This document shows positions 16,861 through 26,266 of a stretch of 49,893 bases of DNA, one piece after another. The translations under genes were made by a program, and so were the position numbers. Source of the stretch: an uncultured Clostridia bacterium (lineage in GTDB: Bacteria; Bacillota; Clostridia; Christensenellales; CAG-314). Below the pieces are notes generated by a model that saw only the letters and a program-made list of their open reading frames with translations, did not search any database and had not been told where the DNA came from. How positions within the stretch are numbered: position 1 is the stretch's first letter; each line of letters begins with the position of its first letter. The stretch is taken from positions 1-49,893 of the forward strand of contig CANRHN010000008.1 of assembly GCA_947630425.1 (NCBI GenBank). The letters are read 5' to 3'.

Positions 16861-17259
16861 ATGGTAGTTACAGATCCTATTGCGGATATGCTTACGCGTA
16901 TCAGAAACGCTATCACAGCCAAACACGCCGACGTAGAAATCCCCGCGTCCAAGACCAAGACAGCCATCGTTGAAATTCTCCTTGAGGAAGGCTATATCGA
17001 CAGCTACGAGGTCGTGGAACATGAGCTTCAAAACGTAATCAAAGTCACGTTGAAGTACGGCTACAAAGGCGAAAGAGTTATCACCGGTCTCAAACGTATA
17101 AGCAAACCCGGTTTGAGAGTTTATGCCAAGAGCAGCGAACTCCCCCGCGTTTTGAACGGTTTGGGCATTGCAATCGTGTCCACAAGCAAGGGCATCATGA
17201 CAGACAAGAACGCGCGCAACCAAAATCTCGGCGGCGAAGTGCTTGCATACGTGTGGTGA
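16861..17259 (+). CDS. rpsH: Ribosomal protein S8
   Basis: 132 residues. [13 protein letters not shown] near the start, [11 protein letters not shown] in the middle and [16 protein letters not shown] close to the end are diagnostic. It binds the central domain of 16S rRNA and in E. coli represses the spc operon. AAGGAGG precedes the ATG. Confidence 0.98.
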   Translation: MVVTDPIADMLTRIRNAITAKHADVEIPASKTKTAIVEILLEEGYIDSYEVVEHELQNVIKVTLKYGYKGERVITGLKRISKPGLRVYAKSSELPRVLNGLGIAIVSTSKGIMTDKNARNQNLGGEVLAYVW

Positions 17260-17270
17260 GGAGGTAGGAT

Positions 17271-17813
17271 ATGTCAAGAATCGGAAAAAAACATATCATT
17301 TTGCCTGCAGGTGTAACGCTCACGTGCAATGACGGAGAAGTTACCGTCAAAGGCGCAAAAGGCACGCTCACACGTCACATCGAAGATTGCATCGACGTTC
17401 GCGTGGACGGAACAACCGTCAGTCTTGTGATTGTCGATGAGAAAGCCGACGACGTTCAGGCAAAGCACGGCTTGTACAGAGCGCTCCTTGCCAACATGGT
17501 CAAGGGCGTACACGACGGTTTCAGTCGCAATCTTATCGTCAACGGCGTAGGTTACAAAGCAACCGTAACCGGCGACAAACTTGTACTCAACATCGGTTAC
17601 TCTCATCCCGTCGAAGTGATTGCTCCCAAGGGTATCACTTTCTCCTGTCCTTCCCCGACGGAAGTTGTCGTGAGCGGTATCGACAAGGAACTTGTGGGAC
17701 AAACTGCCGCAAACATCAAGGCAAAACGTCCCGTAGAACCTTACCACGCATACGGCATTCGCTACAAAGAGGAAGCAGTTGTGTTGAAGGAAGGCAAGAA
17801 GGCCGGTAAGTAA
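17271..17813 (+). CDS. rplF: Ribosomal protein L6
   Basis: 180 residues. MSRIGKKHIILPAGV start, duplicated L6 fold, KGVHDGFSRNLIVNGVGYKA segment and the C-terminal KRPVEPYHAYGIRYKEE motif close to the PYKGKGI consensus. It contributes to the sarcin-ricin-loop region. GAGGAGG precedes the ATG. Confidence 0.97.
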   Translation: MSRIGKKHIILPAGVTLTCNDGEVTVKGAKGTLTRHIEDCIDVRVDGTTVSLVIVDEKADDVQAKHGLYRALLANMVKGVHDGFSRNLIVNGVGYKATVTGDKLVLNIGYSHPVEVIAPKGITFSCPSPTEVVVSGIDKELVGQTAANIKAKRPVEPYHAYGIRYKEEAVVLKEGKKAGK

Positions 17814-17825
17814 GGAGTGTAGATT

Positions 17826-18182
17826 ATGATAAAAAAATTGAACAAAAATGCGGACAGACAAGTTCGCCACGCAAGAGTAAGAAAAAAGGTGTTTGGCACA
17901 TCGGTTAAGCCCCGTTTGTGCGTTTACCGTTCCACCAATTATATCTACGCTCAGGTAATCGACGACATCAACGGCAAAACGCTTTGCGCTTCCAGCAGCC
18001 TTGCTTTGAAGATCGAAGGCAAGACCAAAACGGAAGCAGCCAAGGTTGTCGGCGCAGACATTGCCGCAAAAGCAATCAAACTGGGCGTCAATGAGGTCGT
18101 GTTCGACCGCGGCGGCTACATCTACACAGGCAGAGTGGCAGCTTTGGCAGACGGCGCAAGAGAAGCCGGACTCAAATTCTAA
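17826..18182 (+). CDS. rplR: Ribosomal protein L18
   Basis: 118 residues. R-K-rich N-terminus with RVRKKVFGT, then [18 protein letters not shown] and the C-terminal [24 protein letters not shown] signature. It binds 5S rRNA with L5. AAGGAG lies upstream; rpsE starts 13 bases downstream. Confidence 0.98.
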   Translation: MIKKLNKNADRQVRHARVRKKVFGTSVKPRLCVYRSTNYIYAQVIDDINGKTLCASSSLALKIEGKTKTEAAKVVGADIAAKAIKLGVNEVVFDRGGYIYTGRVAALADGAREAGLKF

Positions 18183-18195
18183 TCGGAGGCAAAAC

Positions 18196-18819
18196 ATGGA
18201 AAACGTACAAGAAGTAGAAGTTGTTGCAACAGAGCAACAGCAGGAGCAAGCTCCCCGTTCGGAGCAACCCAGACGTAACTTCCGCGACAATCGCCCCGAT
18301 AGAAAGGGCGGCAGACGCAACAACCGCGACAGAGATGTCAAGGAAGACGACGGTCTGATAAAAAAGACAGTGTCCATCAACCGCGTAACCAAGGTTGTCA
18401 AGGGCGGACGCACAATGCGTTTCTCGGCACTTTGCGTTGTCGGTGACGGCAAAGGTATGGTGGGCGTAGGCATGGCAAAGGCGGCAGAAGTGCCCCAAGC
18501 CATCGAAAAAGCCAACCTGCGTGCCAAAAAAGCAATGGTCAACATTGCTCTCGTTGACACGACAATACCTCACGAAACTATCGGCAAATTCGGCAAGGGC
18601 TACGTGCTGCTTATGCCTGCACAACCCGGTACCGGCGTTATCGCGGGCGGTCCTGTCCGTAACGTGTTGGAAGCGGTAGGCATCAAAGATATTCGTACAA
18701 AATCCTACGGCTCAAACAATCCCGTCAACTGCGTCAAAGCCACGTTCAACGGTCTTAAGGGACTCAGAACGCGCGAGCATATTGCGCAACTGCGCGGCAA
18801 GAGCGTTGAGGAAATTTAG
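18196..18819 (+). CDS. rpsE: Ribosomal protein S5 with acidic/arginine-rich N-terminal extension
   Basis: 207 residues from the ATG at 18196 with CGGAGG upstream. The first ~55 residues are a Q/E- then R/N/D-rich extension not seen in the ~165-residue canonical protein. The double-stranded RNA-binding-like S5 domain begins near [17 protein letters not shown], with [11 protein letters not shown] and the C-terminal GSNNPVN motif. It acts in decoding fidelity at the mRNA entry. Confidence 0.96.
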   Translation: MENVQEVEVVATEQQQEQAPRSEQPRRNFRDNRPDRKGGRRNNRDRDVKEDDGLIKKTVSINRVTKVVKGGRTMRFSALCVVGDGKGMVGVGMAKAAEVPQAIEKANLRAKKAMVNIALVDTTIPHETIGKFGKGYVLLMPAQPGTGVIAGGPVRNVLEAVGIKDIRTKSYGSNNPVNCVKATFNGLKGLRTREHIAQLRGKSVEEI

Positions 18820-18830
18820 GGAGGTGTACA

Positions 18831-19130
18831 ATGGCTACAAAAAAGAAAAACGAAGTAAAACAACCTCTCTACATCAACGGCAGATATGTTGTTGAAAAAC
18901 AACTTCCTCCCAAACCCGCAAAAGGTACAAAACCTTACGAAGAAGCCAAGGGACAGGTAAAGGTCACTCTCATAAAGAGTACCGCAGGCTGTCTTAAAGA
19001 GCAGCAGGAAACGGTAGCCGCGCTCGGACTTACCAAAATTCGTACCAGCAACGTTTTACCGGACAATGCGGCAACTCGCGGTATGATTTTCAAGGTAAAG
19101 CACCTTGTTTCCGTGGAAGAAGTAAAGTAG
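18831..19130 (+). CDS. rpmD: Ribosomal protein L30 with long N-terminal extension
   Basis: 99 residues against about 60 in most bacteria. The L30 core is the last ~58 residues ([19 protein letters not shown]..., [21 protein letters not shown]). The first ~41 residues, lysine/proline rich with 'YINGRYV', have no counterpart I recognise. GGAGGTG six bases upstream of the ATG supports the long start. Confidence 0.93.
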   Translation: MATKKKNEVKQPLYINGRYVVEKQLPPKPAKGTKPYEEAKGQVKVTLIKSTAGCLKEQQETVAALGLTKIRTSNVLPDNAATRGMIFKVKHLVSVEEVK

Positions 19131-19139
19131 GAGGCTAAA

Positions 19140-19583
19140 ATGAGAATACATACAATTCAACCGGCAGTAGGAGCTACAACCTCCGAAAAGAGACTGGGTA
19201 GAGGTATAGGAAGCGGCCTCGGCAAAACAAGCGGCAAAGGTCACAAGGGACAATGGGCGCGCAGCGGCGGCGGAGTACGCCCCGGATTCGAAGGCGGACA
19301 AACTCCCATTGCAAGACGTCTACCCAAGCGTGGCTTCAACAACAAATTCAGAGTAGAGTACGACGTGGTAAACGTCGAAGCTCTCAACTTGTTTGACAAC
19401 GACACCGTTGTTACCTACGAACTTCTCGCGGAGCATCGTATAGTCGGTGGCAAGCACAACGGACTCAAAGTTCTGGGCAACGGAACTCTCACCAAAAAAC
19501 TTACTGTCAAGGCAGACAAGTTTTCCGCTTCGGCTAAACAAGCTATCGAATCGGCAGGCGGTGTAGCAGAGGAAATCGAATAA
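19140..19583 (+). CDS. rplO: Ribosomal protein L15
   Basis: 147 residues. [19 protein letters not shown] and [20 protein letters not shown] are diagnostic, followed by the globular C-terminal domain ending in SAGGVAEEI. Late assembly protein of the 50S subunit. The stop TAA overlaps the secY ATG by one base. Confidence 0.98.
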   Translation: MRIHTIQPAVGATTSEKRLGRGIGSGLGKTSGKGHKGQWARSGGGVRPGFEGGQTPIARRLPKRGFNNKFRVEYDVVNVEALNLFDNDTVVTYELLAEHRIVGGKHNGLKVLGNGTLTKKLTVKADKFSASAKQAIESAGGVAEEIE

Positions 19584-20944
19584 TGTTTGAAACCATCAGA
19601 AATGCCTTTAAGATAAAGGACGTACGTAAAAAAATCTTTATGACGATCCTGTTTGTCATTTTGTTCAGACTCGGTTGTTATATCACCGTTCCCGGACTGT
19701 CGCAAATAGAAATCGACGAAAACAGCGGCATGACCATTTTCGGTTTGCTCAACTCCATCACAGGTAGCGCGCTCAGTCAGGGTACTCTCTTTTCTCTCGG
19801 CATTTCACCGTACATCAATGCGTCCATTATAGTGCAATTGTTGACGGTCGCCATTCCCGCACTCGAAAGAATGTCTAAGGAAGGCGAAGAGGGTAGAAAA
19901 AAGATAGACAAAATCACCCGTTGGGTCACGCTTGTTTTGGCAATCGTAAGCGCGGTAGGTATTTTCCTGACGCTAAGAAACACCACGGGTTACGTAAATA
20001 CTTCATGGTTGGGCGGTCAATATGCGGACTTCTTCGCAACTAAGGGCGGTCAATGGATCATGGGTATCTACATTGTAACTGTTCTTGTCGGCGGCAGCAT
20101 GCTGTGCATGTGGATAGGCGAGCGTATCACCGAGTACGGCGTATCGAACGGTATTTCTCTGTTGATTTTCGTCGGTATCGTCGCTACGGCAGCTCAAAAC
20201 CTGTTCTCGACATTGGGAAACGGCAATTGGCAGGAAGCGCTCATCTTCCTTGCGGGACTGATACTTGTGTTCACGTTCATTATTTGGGTGGACGGCGCAG
20301 AGCGCAAAATCAAGGTGCAGTACGCAAAGCAAGTCAAGGGAAACAAAATGTACGGCGGACAATCCACCTTCATTCCCATCAAAGTCAACGCAAGCGGCGT
20401 TATGCCGTTGATCTTCGCTTATGCTTTGATGAGCTTCCCCACAATGATCATTCAAACATTCTGGCCTACAAGCAACTTTAACACTTGGTGGATCAACAAC
20501 ATGACCGCAAACGGAACTTGGGTCGGAGTGGTCGTGTACAACGTGATTTTGGCAATATTGATTTTTGTGTTTGCGTACTTCTATTCGCAAATTCAATTCA
20601 ATCCCGTCGAAATCTCCCGCAACATTCAAAACAACGGCGGCTTTGTCATGGGCATTCGTCCGGGCAGAGAAACGGCAGAGTATTTGGCAAAGGTTGTGTC
20701 GCGTATCACCCTTTGGGGCGCAGTGTTCCTTGCGATCATTGCTTTTGTTCCCTCGATACTGTTCTCCATACCCGGTTGGGTGGGCATGAGTACCGACACG
20801 CAGCTTGTTAGCAGCATGAGCGCAACAGGTATGCTGATCGTGGTCTCCGTCGCGCTGGAGTTCAACAAGGCATTGGAAAATCAAATTCTGATGCGTCACT
20901 ACAAGGGTTTGCTTGGTTCAAACTCCAAAGGATTTTTGAGATAG
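19583..20944 (+). CDS. secY: Preprotein translocase channel subunit SecY
   Basis: 453 residues with ten predicted membrane segments. The N-terminal plug-region motif LFRLGCYITVPG, the cytosolic loop after TM6/7 with 'YAKQVKGNKMYGGQSTFIP', and the C-terminal 'ALENQILMRHYKGLLGS' are family hallmarks. It forms the membrane channel with SecE and SecG. Translationally coupled to rplO. Confidence 0.98.
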   Translation: MFETIRNAFKIKDVRKKIFMTILFVILFRLGCYITVPGLSQIEIDENSGMTIFGLLNSITGSALSQGTLFSLGISPYINASIIVQLLTVAIPALERMSKEGEEGRKKIDKITRWVTLVLAIVSAVGIFLTLRNTTGYVNTSWLGGQYADFFATKGGQWIMGIYIVTVLVGGSMLCMWIGERITEYGVSNGISLLIFVGIVATAAQNLFSTLGNGNWQEALIFLAGLILVFTFIIWVDGAERKIKVQYAKQVKGNKMYGGQSTFIPIKVNASGVMPLIFAYALMSFPTMIIQTFWPTSNFNTWWINNMTANGTWVGVVVYNVILAILIFVFAYFYSQIQFNPVEISRNIQNNGGFVMGIRPGRETAEYLAKVVSRITLWGAVFLAIIAFVPSILFSIPGWVGMSTDTQLVSSMSATGMLIVVSVALEFNKALENQILMRHYKGLLGSNSKGFLR

Positions 20945-20945
20945 C

Positions 20946-21569
20946 ATGAAAATAATTCTGTTGGGTGCGCCGGGTAGCGGAAAAGGCACAATGGCGCAAA
21001 GGTTGACAAGCGAGCTTGACATTCCGCAAATTTCCACAGGGGACATCTTCCGCAAGAACCTTAAGGAAGAGACCCCCTTGGGATTGCAAATCAAGGACAT
21101 TCTCGAGGGCGGCGGTCTTGTTCCGGACGAAATCACAATTGCAATCGTCAAGAACAGACTTGCCGAAGAGGATTGTTCCAACGGCTACATTCTGGACGGT
21201 TTTCCGCGTTCTATTGCGCAAGCCGAGGCTTTGGACGCTTTTCAAAAAATCGACTGTGCAATCAATCTCGACGTAGACAATCAAACGATAGTTTCACGCC
21301 TTTCGGGACGGCGATTCTGCCCCGATTGCAGCGGCACGTTCCACATTTCCTCTCTCCAAGACCCGACGGTGTGCCCCGTTTGCGGCGGCAAGCTTATTGT
21401 GCGCAAGGACGACAGAGAAGAAACGGTTTTGGAACGTCTGCGTGTGTACGAGACGACCACTTTGCCTTTGATTGAGTACTACAAGGCTCAGGGCAAATTG
21501 GTAACGGTAAACGGCACAGGCGGAATAGATGTTGTTTACCGTCGCATACTCGATGTTCTGCACAAATGA
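20946..21569 (+). CDS. adk: Adenylate kinase, zinc-lid type
   Basis: 207 residues. P-loop GAPGSGKGT (8-16), STGDIFR, DGFPRS nucleoside-binding motif and a lid with two CxxC pairs (CPDC...CPVC), which bind zinc in Gram-positive enzymes. It converts ATP + AMP to 2 ADP. It starts two bases after the secY stop and overlaps map (ATGA). Confidence 0.97.
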   Translation: MKIILLGAPGSGKGTMAQRLTSELDIPQISTGDIFRKNLKEETPLGLQIKDILEGGGLVPDEITIAIVKNRLAEEDCSNGYILDGFPRSIAQAEALDAFQKIDCAINLDVDNQTIVSRLSGRRFCPDCSGTFHISSLQDPTVCPVCGGKLIVRKDDREETVLERLRVYETTTLPLIEYYKAQGKLVTVNGTGGIDVVYRRILDVLHK

Positions 21570-22315
21570 TAACCATCAAGTCGTCGTCGCAAATTGCACT
21601 CATGCGCAAAGCAAACCAAATCGTCCGTGACACGCTCGATTTGTTGCGCGAACACACCAAGCCCGGAATTTCCACTTTGGAATTGAACAGGATCGCGCAC
21701 GAGTACATCATTTCACAAAAAGCCAAGCCCAGCTTTTTGCACTACAACGGTTTTCCCGCAAGCATTTGCGTGTCGGTGGACTGCGAGGTGGTACACGGCA
21801 TACCCTCAAAGCACAAAATTTTGAAGGAAGGGCAAATCGTCAGTTACGATTGCGGCGCAATTTACGAGGGTTGGCAGGGCGACGCCGCCCGCACGGTTGC
21901 GGTGGGGCTTGTCAGTTCCGAGTGCCAGCAGCTCATTGACGTTACGGAGCAATGCTTTTTCAAAGGGGTAGAAAGTATCATCCCCGGCGAAACACGATTG
22001 GGAGATCTCGGTCACGTAATTCAGACTCATGCCGAAAGTTTCGGTTACGGAGTTGTCAGAGAGCTTGTCGGTCACGGCATCGGCAGAGAAATGCACGAAG
22101 ATCCCGAAGTGCCGAACTTCGGAATTCCGGGGCACGGATTGAGACTTTCCGAGGGCATGACCATAGCAATCGAACCGATGATAACGATGGGAAGTGAGCG
22201 TGTTGATTGGATGAACGACGGTTGGACCGTCAAAACGCGAGATCGCAAACCCGCCGCTCACTACGAAAATACTATTGCCATCACTTCACATGGCGTAGAA
22301 ATACTCAGTTTGTAG
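21566..22315 (+). CDS. map: Methionine aminopeptidase type I
   Basis: 249 residues. Metal ligands are visible in DCGAIYEGWQGDAA (two Asp), GHGIGREMHEDP (His), IAIEPM (Glu) and ENTIAIT (Glu). It removes the initiator methionine from new proteins. It overlaps adk by four bases and is followed directly by the KOW gene, the usual Clostridia arrangement. Confidence 0.97.
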   Translation: MITIKSSSQIALMRKANQIVRDTLDLLREHTKPGISTLELNRIAHEYIISQKAKPSFLHYNGFPASICVSVDCEVVHGIPSKHKILKEGQIVSYDCGAIYEGWQGDAARTVAVGLVSSECQQLIDVTEQCFFKGVESIIPGETRLGDLGHVIQTHAESFGYGVVRELVGHGIGREMHEDPEVPNFGIPGHGLRLSEGMTIAIEPMITMGSERVDWMNDGWTVKTRDRKPAAHYENTIAITSHGVEILSL

Positions 22316-22321
22316 GTGATT

Positions 22322-22612
22322 ATGAATAGCATTCAGGTAGGTAGCGTGGTACTCTCAACGCAGGGAAGGGACAAGGGCATGTACTTTGTCGTCACCGACG
22401 TGGAGAACAATGCGGTTTATCTTGCGGATGGCGGAATGAGACGTCTCGCCTCCCCCAAGAAAAAAAATCTCAAGCACGTTTCCGACAGCGGAGTCAGGCT
22501 GGAAGCAATAGCGGCAAAGCTAAGCGAAGGTAAAAAAGTGTTCGACAGCGAAGTAAAGAGCGCTTTGAGAATTTTCGGTCAACAAAACCAACAGGAGAAG
22601 CAAGATGTCTAA
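22322..22612 (+). CDS. KOW-domain RNA-binding protein (L14e-like)
   Basis: 96 residues from ATG 22322; the TAGGTG overlapping the map stop serves as its ribosome site. A GTG at 22316 is possible but has no such site. N-terminal KOW-like unit ([21 protein letters not shown]...) then a basic helical tail. Small proteins of this type occur between map and infA in many Clostridia, with unknown function but probable ribosome or RNA binding. Its end overlaps infA by eight bases. Confidence 0.8.
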   Translation: MNSIQVGSVVLSTQGRDKGMYFVVTDVENNAVYLADGGMRRLASPKKKNLKHVSDSGVRLEAIAAKLSEGKKVFDSEVKSALRIFGQQNQQEKQDV

Positions 22613-22838
22613 AGACGATGTTATCGAAGTAGAAGGCGTGGTAGTCGAGGCGTTGCGCAACGCGGAGTTTCGCGTGCGTCTTACAAACAATCACGAGGTG
22701 ATTGCCTATGTTTCCGGCAAACTGCGCATACACTCCATAAGAATTTTGCCCGGTGACGCGGTCAAGTTGGAAATGAGCCCTTACGACCTTACCAAGGGCA
22801 GGATCGTTTGGCGCACGAAGGGCGTCTCTCAACAATAA
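22605..22838 (+). CDS. infA: Translation initiation factor IF-1
   Basis: 77 residues. [17 protein letters not shown] start, '[20 protein letters not shown]' OB-fold core and '[21 protein letters not shown]' end are diagnostic. It occupies the A site during initiation. AGGAG lies 8 bases upstream of the ATG, inside the KOW gene. Confidence 0.97.
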   Translation: MSKDDVIEVEGVVVEALRNAEFRVRLTNNHEVIAYVSGKLRIHSIRILPGDAVKLEMSPYDLTKGRIVWRTKGVSQQ

Positions 22839-22898
22839 AACAAAACCAAATCAAACACTACACAGCGGAGTCCGAACCCTGTGTCAAGGAGGAAAAAA

Positions 22899-23015
22899 AT
22901 GAAAGTAAAACCGTCTGTAAAGCCTATGTGCGACAAGTGCAAAGTTATCAAACGCAATGGCAAGGTTATGGTTATTTGTTCCAAATATCCCAAGCACAAG
23001 CAACGTCAGGGTTAG
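22899..23015 (+). CDS. rpmJ: Ribosomal protein L36 (zinc form)
   Basis: 38 residues, short enough to be missed by length filters. [19 protein letters not shown], then [13 protein letters not shown], giving the C-x2-C...C-x4-H zinc ribbon. AAGGAGG lies seven bases before the ATG. It is followed by a 164-base spacer, unusually long inside this operon. Confidence 0.97.
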   Translation: MKVKPSVKPMCDKCKVIKRNGKVMVICSKYPKHKQRQG

Positions 23016-23179
23016 GCTTTGCTTAAGTAAGTTCGGCAGCTAAGGCTGCTACAACTTAGGATTCAATCACGTTTTCGGGTGTGGGCAACATCATTCCACA
23101 TTGGCTTGTCGCGCCCGAGCGTGTGTATATACAAAAAAATACAACAATCAACTAATCAATTTAACAAGGAGAAAATCAA
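23016..23179 (+). promoter_or_regulatory. Structured spacer/leader before rpsM with a possible internal promoter
   Basis: The hairpin TAAGTT-GCAGC-taag-GCTGC-AACTTA spans 23028-23058 and a second (TGTGG/CCACA) spans 23080-23100. Next comes a promoter-like pair, TTGGCT (23101-23106), 17 bases, TGTATA (23124-23129; overlapping TATATA). AAGGAG lies before the rpsM ATG. In E. coli the alpha operon is controlled by S4 at a leader just before rpsM; the same place here makes that plausible but unproven. Confidence 0.5.
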
Positions 23180-23554
23180 ATGGCTCGTATTTCCGGTGTA
23201 GATTTACCCAGAGAAAAACGTATTGAAATCGGTTTGACCTACATTTACGGAATCGGACGTACCTCTGCTAAGGATATTTTGGCAGAAACGGGCGTCAATC
23301 CCGATACGCGCGTCAAGGACCTTACCGAAGACGACATATCCAAGATCCGTGACTGTATTGAAAAGAACTATCACGTAGAAGGCGACCTCAGACGTGAAGT
23401 TTCCATGAACATCAAAAGACAAATAGAAATCGGCTCTTACCGCGGTATACGTCACCGCAAGGGCTTGCCCGTTCGCGGACAATCCACAAAGCAGAACGCT
23501 CGCACCCGCAAGGGACCCAAGCGCACCGTTTCTCGCGGCAAGAAGGCGAAATAG
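23180..23554 (+). CDS. rpsM: Ribosomal protein S13
   Basis: 124 residues. [30 protein letters not shown] start, [24 protein letters not shown] and the basic tail with [10 protein letters not shown]...GPKRTV. It lies in the 30S head and contacts P-site tRNA and L5. First gene after the structured spacer. Confidence 0.98.
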   Translation: MARISGVDLPREKRIEIGLTYIYGIGRTSAKDILAETGVNPDTRVKDLTEDDISKIRDCIEKNYHVEGDLRREVSMNIKRQIEIGSYRGIRHRKGLPVRGQSTKQNARTRKGPKRTVSRGKKAK

Positions 23555-23568
23555 GGAGGTAAGTAGAA

Positions 23569-23961
23569 ATGGCAGGAAAGAAAGTTGTCAAAAAAAGAAG
23601 AGATGTACGCAAGGTTGACAAGGGACAAGTACACATTCACGCTTCCTTCAACAACACAATCGTAACTTTTACCGACCTCAACGGTAATGCTCTCACGCAG
23701 TGCAGCAGCGGCGCACTCGGTTTCCGCGGTTCGAGAAAGAGTACGGCATTTGCCGCTCAACAAGCCTGCGAAACCGCAGCCAAAACCGCAAAGGACGTTT
23801 ACGGTATTCGCTCCGTGGAAGTCTACGTTAAGGGTCCCGGTCAGGGACGTGAATCGGCAATTCGTGCTTTGCAAACCGCCGATATCGACGTGACTCTCAT
23901 CAGAGACGTTTCCCCCATCGCCCACAACGGATGCCGTCCGCCCAAGCGCAGAAGAGTTTAG
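23569..23961 (+). CDS. rpsK: Ribosomal protein S11
   Basis: 130 residues. Core begins [18 protein letters not shown], contains [14 protein letters not shown] and [15 protein letters not shown], and ends [11 protein letters not shown]. It is in the 30S platform. AGGGAGG precedes the ATG. Confidence 0.98.
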   Translation: MAGKKVVKKRRDVRKVDKGQVHIHASFNNTIVTFTDLNGNALTQCSSGALGFRGSRKSTAFAAQQACETAAKTAKDVYGIRSVEVYVKGPGQGRESAIRALQTADIDVTLIRDVSPIAHNGCRPPKRRRV

Positions 23962-23976
23962 TAAAGGAGAATTACC

Positions 23977-24603
23977 ATGGCAAGAAATACAAGTGCAGAT
24001 TGCCGTCAATGCAGACGTGAAAAATGCAAGCTGTTTTTGAAGGGCGAAAGGTGCTACACCGACAAGTGCCCCGTTACCAAACGCGGCAAAATTCCCGGAG
24101 TACACGCCGACAGCAGAAAGAAAGTAACCGAGTACGGACAACAGCTCCGTGAAAAGCAAAAAACCAAGCGCATCTACGGACTTCAGGAAAAGCAATTCCA
24201 CAGCTACTACGAGGAAGCAGAGCGCATGAAGGGCGTCACCGGTTCCAACATGTTGATTTTGTTGGAGCAACGCCTTGACAACGTGGTGTACCGCCTTGGT
24301 ATCGGCGTTTCACGTTCTCAGGCAAGACAGTTTGTCAATCACGGTCTTATCACCGTCAATGGCAAGCGCGTCACCATTCCCAGCTACCAAGTAAAGGTGG
24401 GCGACGTCATTTCCATCAAGGAGAACAAGCGCGAACAACCGCTGTTTGTTGAGCTTAAGGGCGCAAAGAAACCCGCAAACATACCTCAATGGTTGGATTT
24501 TGATAACGCCGAGCTTACAGGCAAGGTGCTTGCAAAACCCGCAAGAGAAGATATCGACATGTCTATCCAAGAGCACATGATCGTCGAGTTGTACTCCAAG
24601 TAA
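23977..24603 (+). CDS. rpsD: Ribosomal protein S4, zinc-cluster form
   Basis: 208 residues. An N-terminal cysteine cluster (C9, C12, C17, C26, C31) matches the zinc-containing S4 form. The S4 RNA-binding domain is at about 95-160 with RLDNVVYRLG and QARQFVNHG.ITVNG. It initiates 30S assembly and is a known translational autoregulator. AAAGGAG precedes the ATG. Confidence 0.97.
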   Translation: MARNTSADCRQCRREKCKLFLKGERCYTDKCPVTKRGKIPGVHADSRKKVTEYGQQLREKQKTKRIYGLQEKQFHSYYEEAERMKGVTGSNMLILLEQRLDNVVYRLGIGVSRSQARQFVNHGLITVNGKRVTIPSYQVKVGDVISIKENKREQPLFVELKGAKKPANIPQWLDFDNAELTGKVLAKPAREDIDMSIQEHMIVELYSK

Positions 24604-24689
24604 TCTTTCTTGCAACGTAAGGCAAACGTCTCATTGCCAAACGCCTTGCGGCGTGAAAAAAAATCAAAAATAAAGGAGATTGTTGTCCA
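24604..24689 (+). other. Spacer with small hairpins before rpoA
   Basis: GGCA/TGCC (24621-24638) and ACGCC-ttgc-GGCGT (24641-24654) can form short hairpins. No T-run follows, so they are not terminators. AAGGAG is at the 3' end. Confidence 0.35.
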
Positions 24690-25661
24690 ATGATGGAAAT
24701 AGAAAAACCGTTAATGACAGTAGAAGAAAGCGGACAAAATGCCAGCATCATCAAAATTGTTGCCGAACCGCTGGAAAGAGGCTACGGTATCACCCTCGGA
24801 AATGCTCTCCGCAGAGTGTTGCTCTCCGCCCTTCCCGGCGTAGCGGTGGTAGGATTGAGAATAGAAGGCATTCAACACGAGTTTTCAACTGTCAGCGGAG
24901 TCAAAGAAGACGTAACAGACATTATTCTAAACGTCAAGCGTTTGGCTTTGAAGTCTGATAACGACGACAATGATTTCAGAAAAACAATAACTATCAACAA
25001 GGTCGGTCCCTGCGAAGTTCACGCGGGCGACATCATCACAGACAGCGAAGTGGAAGTGTTGAACCCCGATTTGTATATTTGTACAATCGAGGAGGGTGGT
25101 AGCCTCAACTGCGAATTGTTTGTTGCAAAGGGACTTGGTTATGCGTCCATCGAAAAGAACAAGGAACGCAACCGCGAGCTTAAACTCAACTACCCCATCG
25201 GCTACATACCCATCGACTCCATTTTCGGACCTGTAAAAAAAGCCAGCTACACCGTAGAAAGCGCGCGCGTGGGACAAGATATTACGCGTGACAAGCTCAC
25301 CCTCGAGGTGGAAACAAACGGCGCATTCAGCGGCAGAGAAATTGTTTCGCTTGCCGCACGCATCATCGAAGATCACATCAAGATGTTTGTGGACCTGTCC
25401 GAAAACTTCAACAAGGACATTTTGATCCCGAGAGAGAGCGACAACCACAAAAAGGTGTTGGAAATGAACATCGACGACATGGATCTGAGCGTTCGTTCCT
25501 ACAACTGCCTGAAACGTGCCGGCATCCAAACGGTAGAGGACCTTACACGTCGCACCGAGGACGACATGCTCAAGGTGCGCAACCTCGGCAGAAAGTCGTT
25601 GGACGAAGTTATTGCAAAGTTGGAAAGCTACGGTCTGTCTTTGAAGAATAAGGATGAATAG
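24690..25661 (+). CDS. rpoA: RNA polymerase alpha subunit
   Basis: 323 residues. Amino-terminal assembly domain with ERGYGITLGNALRRVLLSALPG (~30-51) and the dimerisation and beta/beta' contacts up to ~235. Linker, then the C-terminal DNA/activator-binding domain with 'LSVRSYNCLKRAGIQTVEDL' and 'NLGRKSLDEV'. The start is one of two adjacent ATG codons (24690 or 24693). Follows rpsD as in other alpha operons. Confidence 0.97.
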   Translation: MMEIEKPLMTVEESGQNASIIKIVAEPLERGYGITLGNALRRVLLSALPGVAVVGLRIEGIQHEFSTVSGVKEDVTDIILNVKRLALKSDNDDNDFRKTITINKVGPCEVHAGDIITDSEVEVLNPDLYICTIEEGGSLNCELFVAKGLGYASIEKNKERNRELKLNYPIGYIPIDSIFGPVKKASYTVESARVGQDITRDKLTLEVETNGAFSGREIVSLAARIIEDHIKMFVDLSENFNKDILIPRESDNHKKVLEMNIDDMDLSVRSYNCLKRAGIQTVEDLTRRTEDDMLKVRNLGRKSLDEVIAKLESYGLSLKNKDE

Positions 25662-25670
25662 GAGAAAAAT

Positions 25671-26180
25671 ATGGCTACACAAAGAAAATTAGGTAAAGCA
25701 ACCGACGCAAGATTGGCTCTGCTCAAAAATCAAGTTTCTCAACTGCTTTGGAACGGCAAGCTCGAGACTACCGAGGCTCGTGCAAAGGAAGTTCAAAAAT
25801 TGGCGGAAAAGTACATAACCCTTGCGGTGAACACCTACAAAGACACTGTGGAAGTGCAAAAGACCAAAATCGTCAAGGGCAAGGAAACAACCGTTACCGT
25901 TTTGAATGACGGTCCGAACAAACTTGCCGCACGCAGACGTCTCATTGCAAATCTTGCCGATTTGCAAGAGCCTCGCCTTCCCAAAGAAAGCGCCACCGAG
26001 TACAGAGTTCGTACCAAGACCGTTCGTCACCCGCTGATTGAAAAACTCTTCAATGAGTATGCTCCCAAGTTTGACAAACAAGCCGAAGAAAGCGGACAGC
26101 GCGGCGGTTACACGGCGATCTACAAGGAAAATGCGCGTCGCGGCGACGGCGCAGAAATGGCGCTCATAGTTGTGCTTTGA
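25671..26180 (+). CDS. rplQ: Ribosomal protein L17 with internal insertion
   Basis: 169 residues compared with about 115-125 in the short form. The N-terminal half (RKLGKATDARLALLKNQVSQL, ARAKEVQKLAEKYITLA) and the C-terminal GGYTAIYKENARRGDGAEMALI motif are standard. The extra length is mainly in the middle (about residues 55-125), a KTKIVKGKETTVTVLNDG-type insertion. Some Clostridia carry long L17; this fits them. Last gene of the super-operon. Confidence 0.95.
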   Translation: MATQRKLGKATDARLALLKNQVSQLLWNGKLETTEARAKEVQKLAEKYITLAVNTYKDTVEVQKTKIVKGKETTVTVLNDGPNKLAARRRLIANLADLQEPRLPKESATEYRVRTKTVRHPLIEKLFNEYAPKFDKQAEESGQRGGYTAIYKENARRGDGAEMALIVVL

Positions 26181-26266
26181 GCAAGTGGGGAGAAAGTTCG
26201 TAGCGTGGAATTTGCAATTTGAACGCAATTTTGCAAACGGCTTGAAGCGTAAATGTGTTTTTGTGT

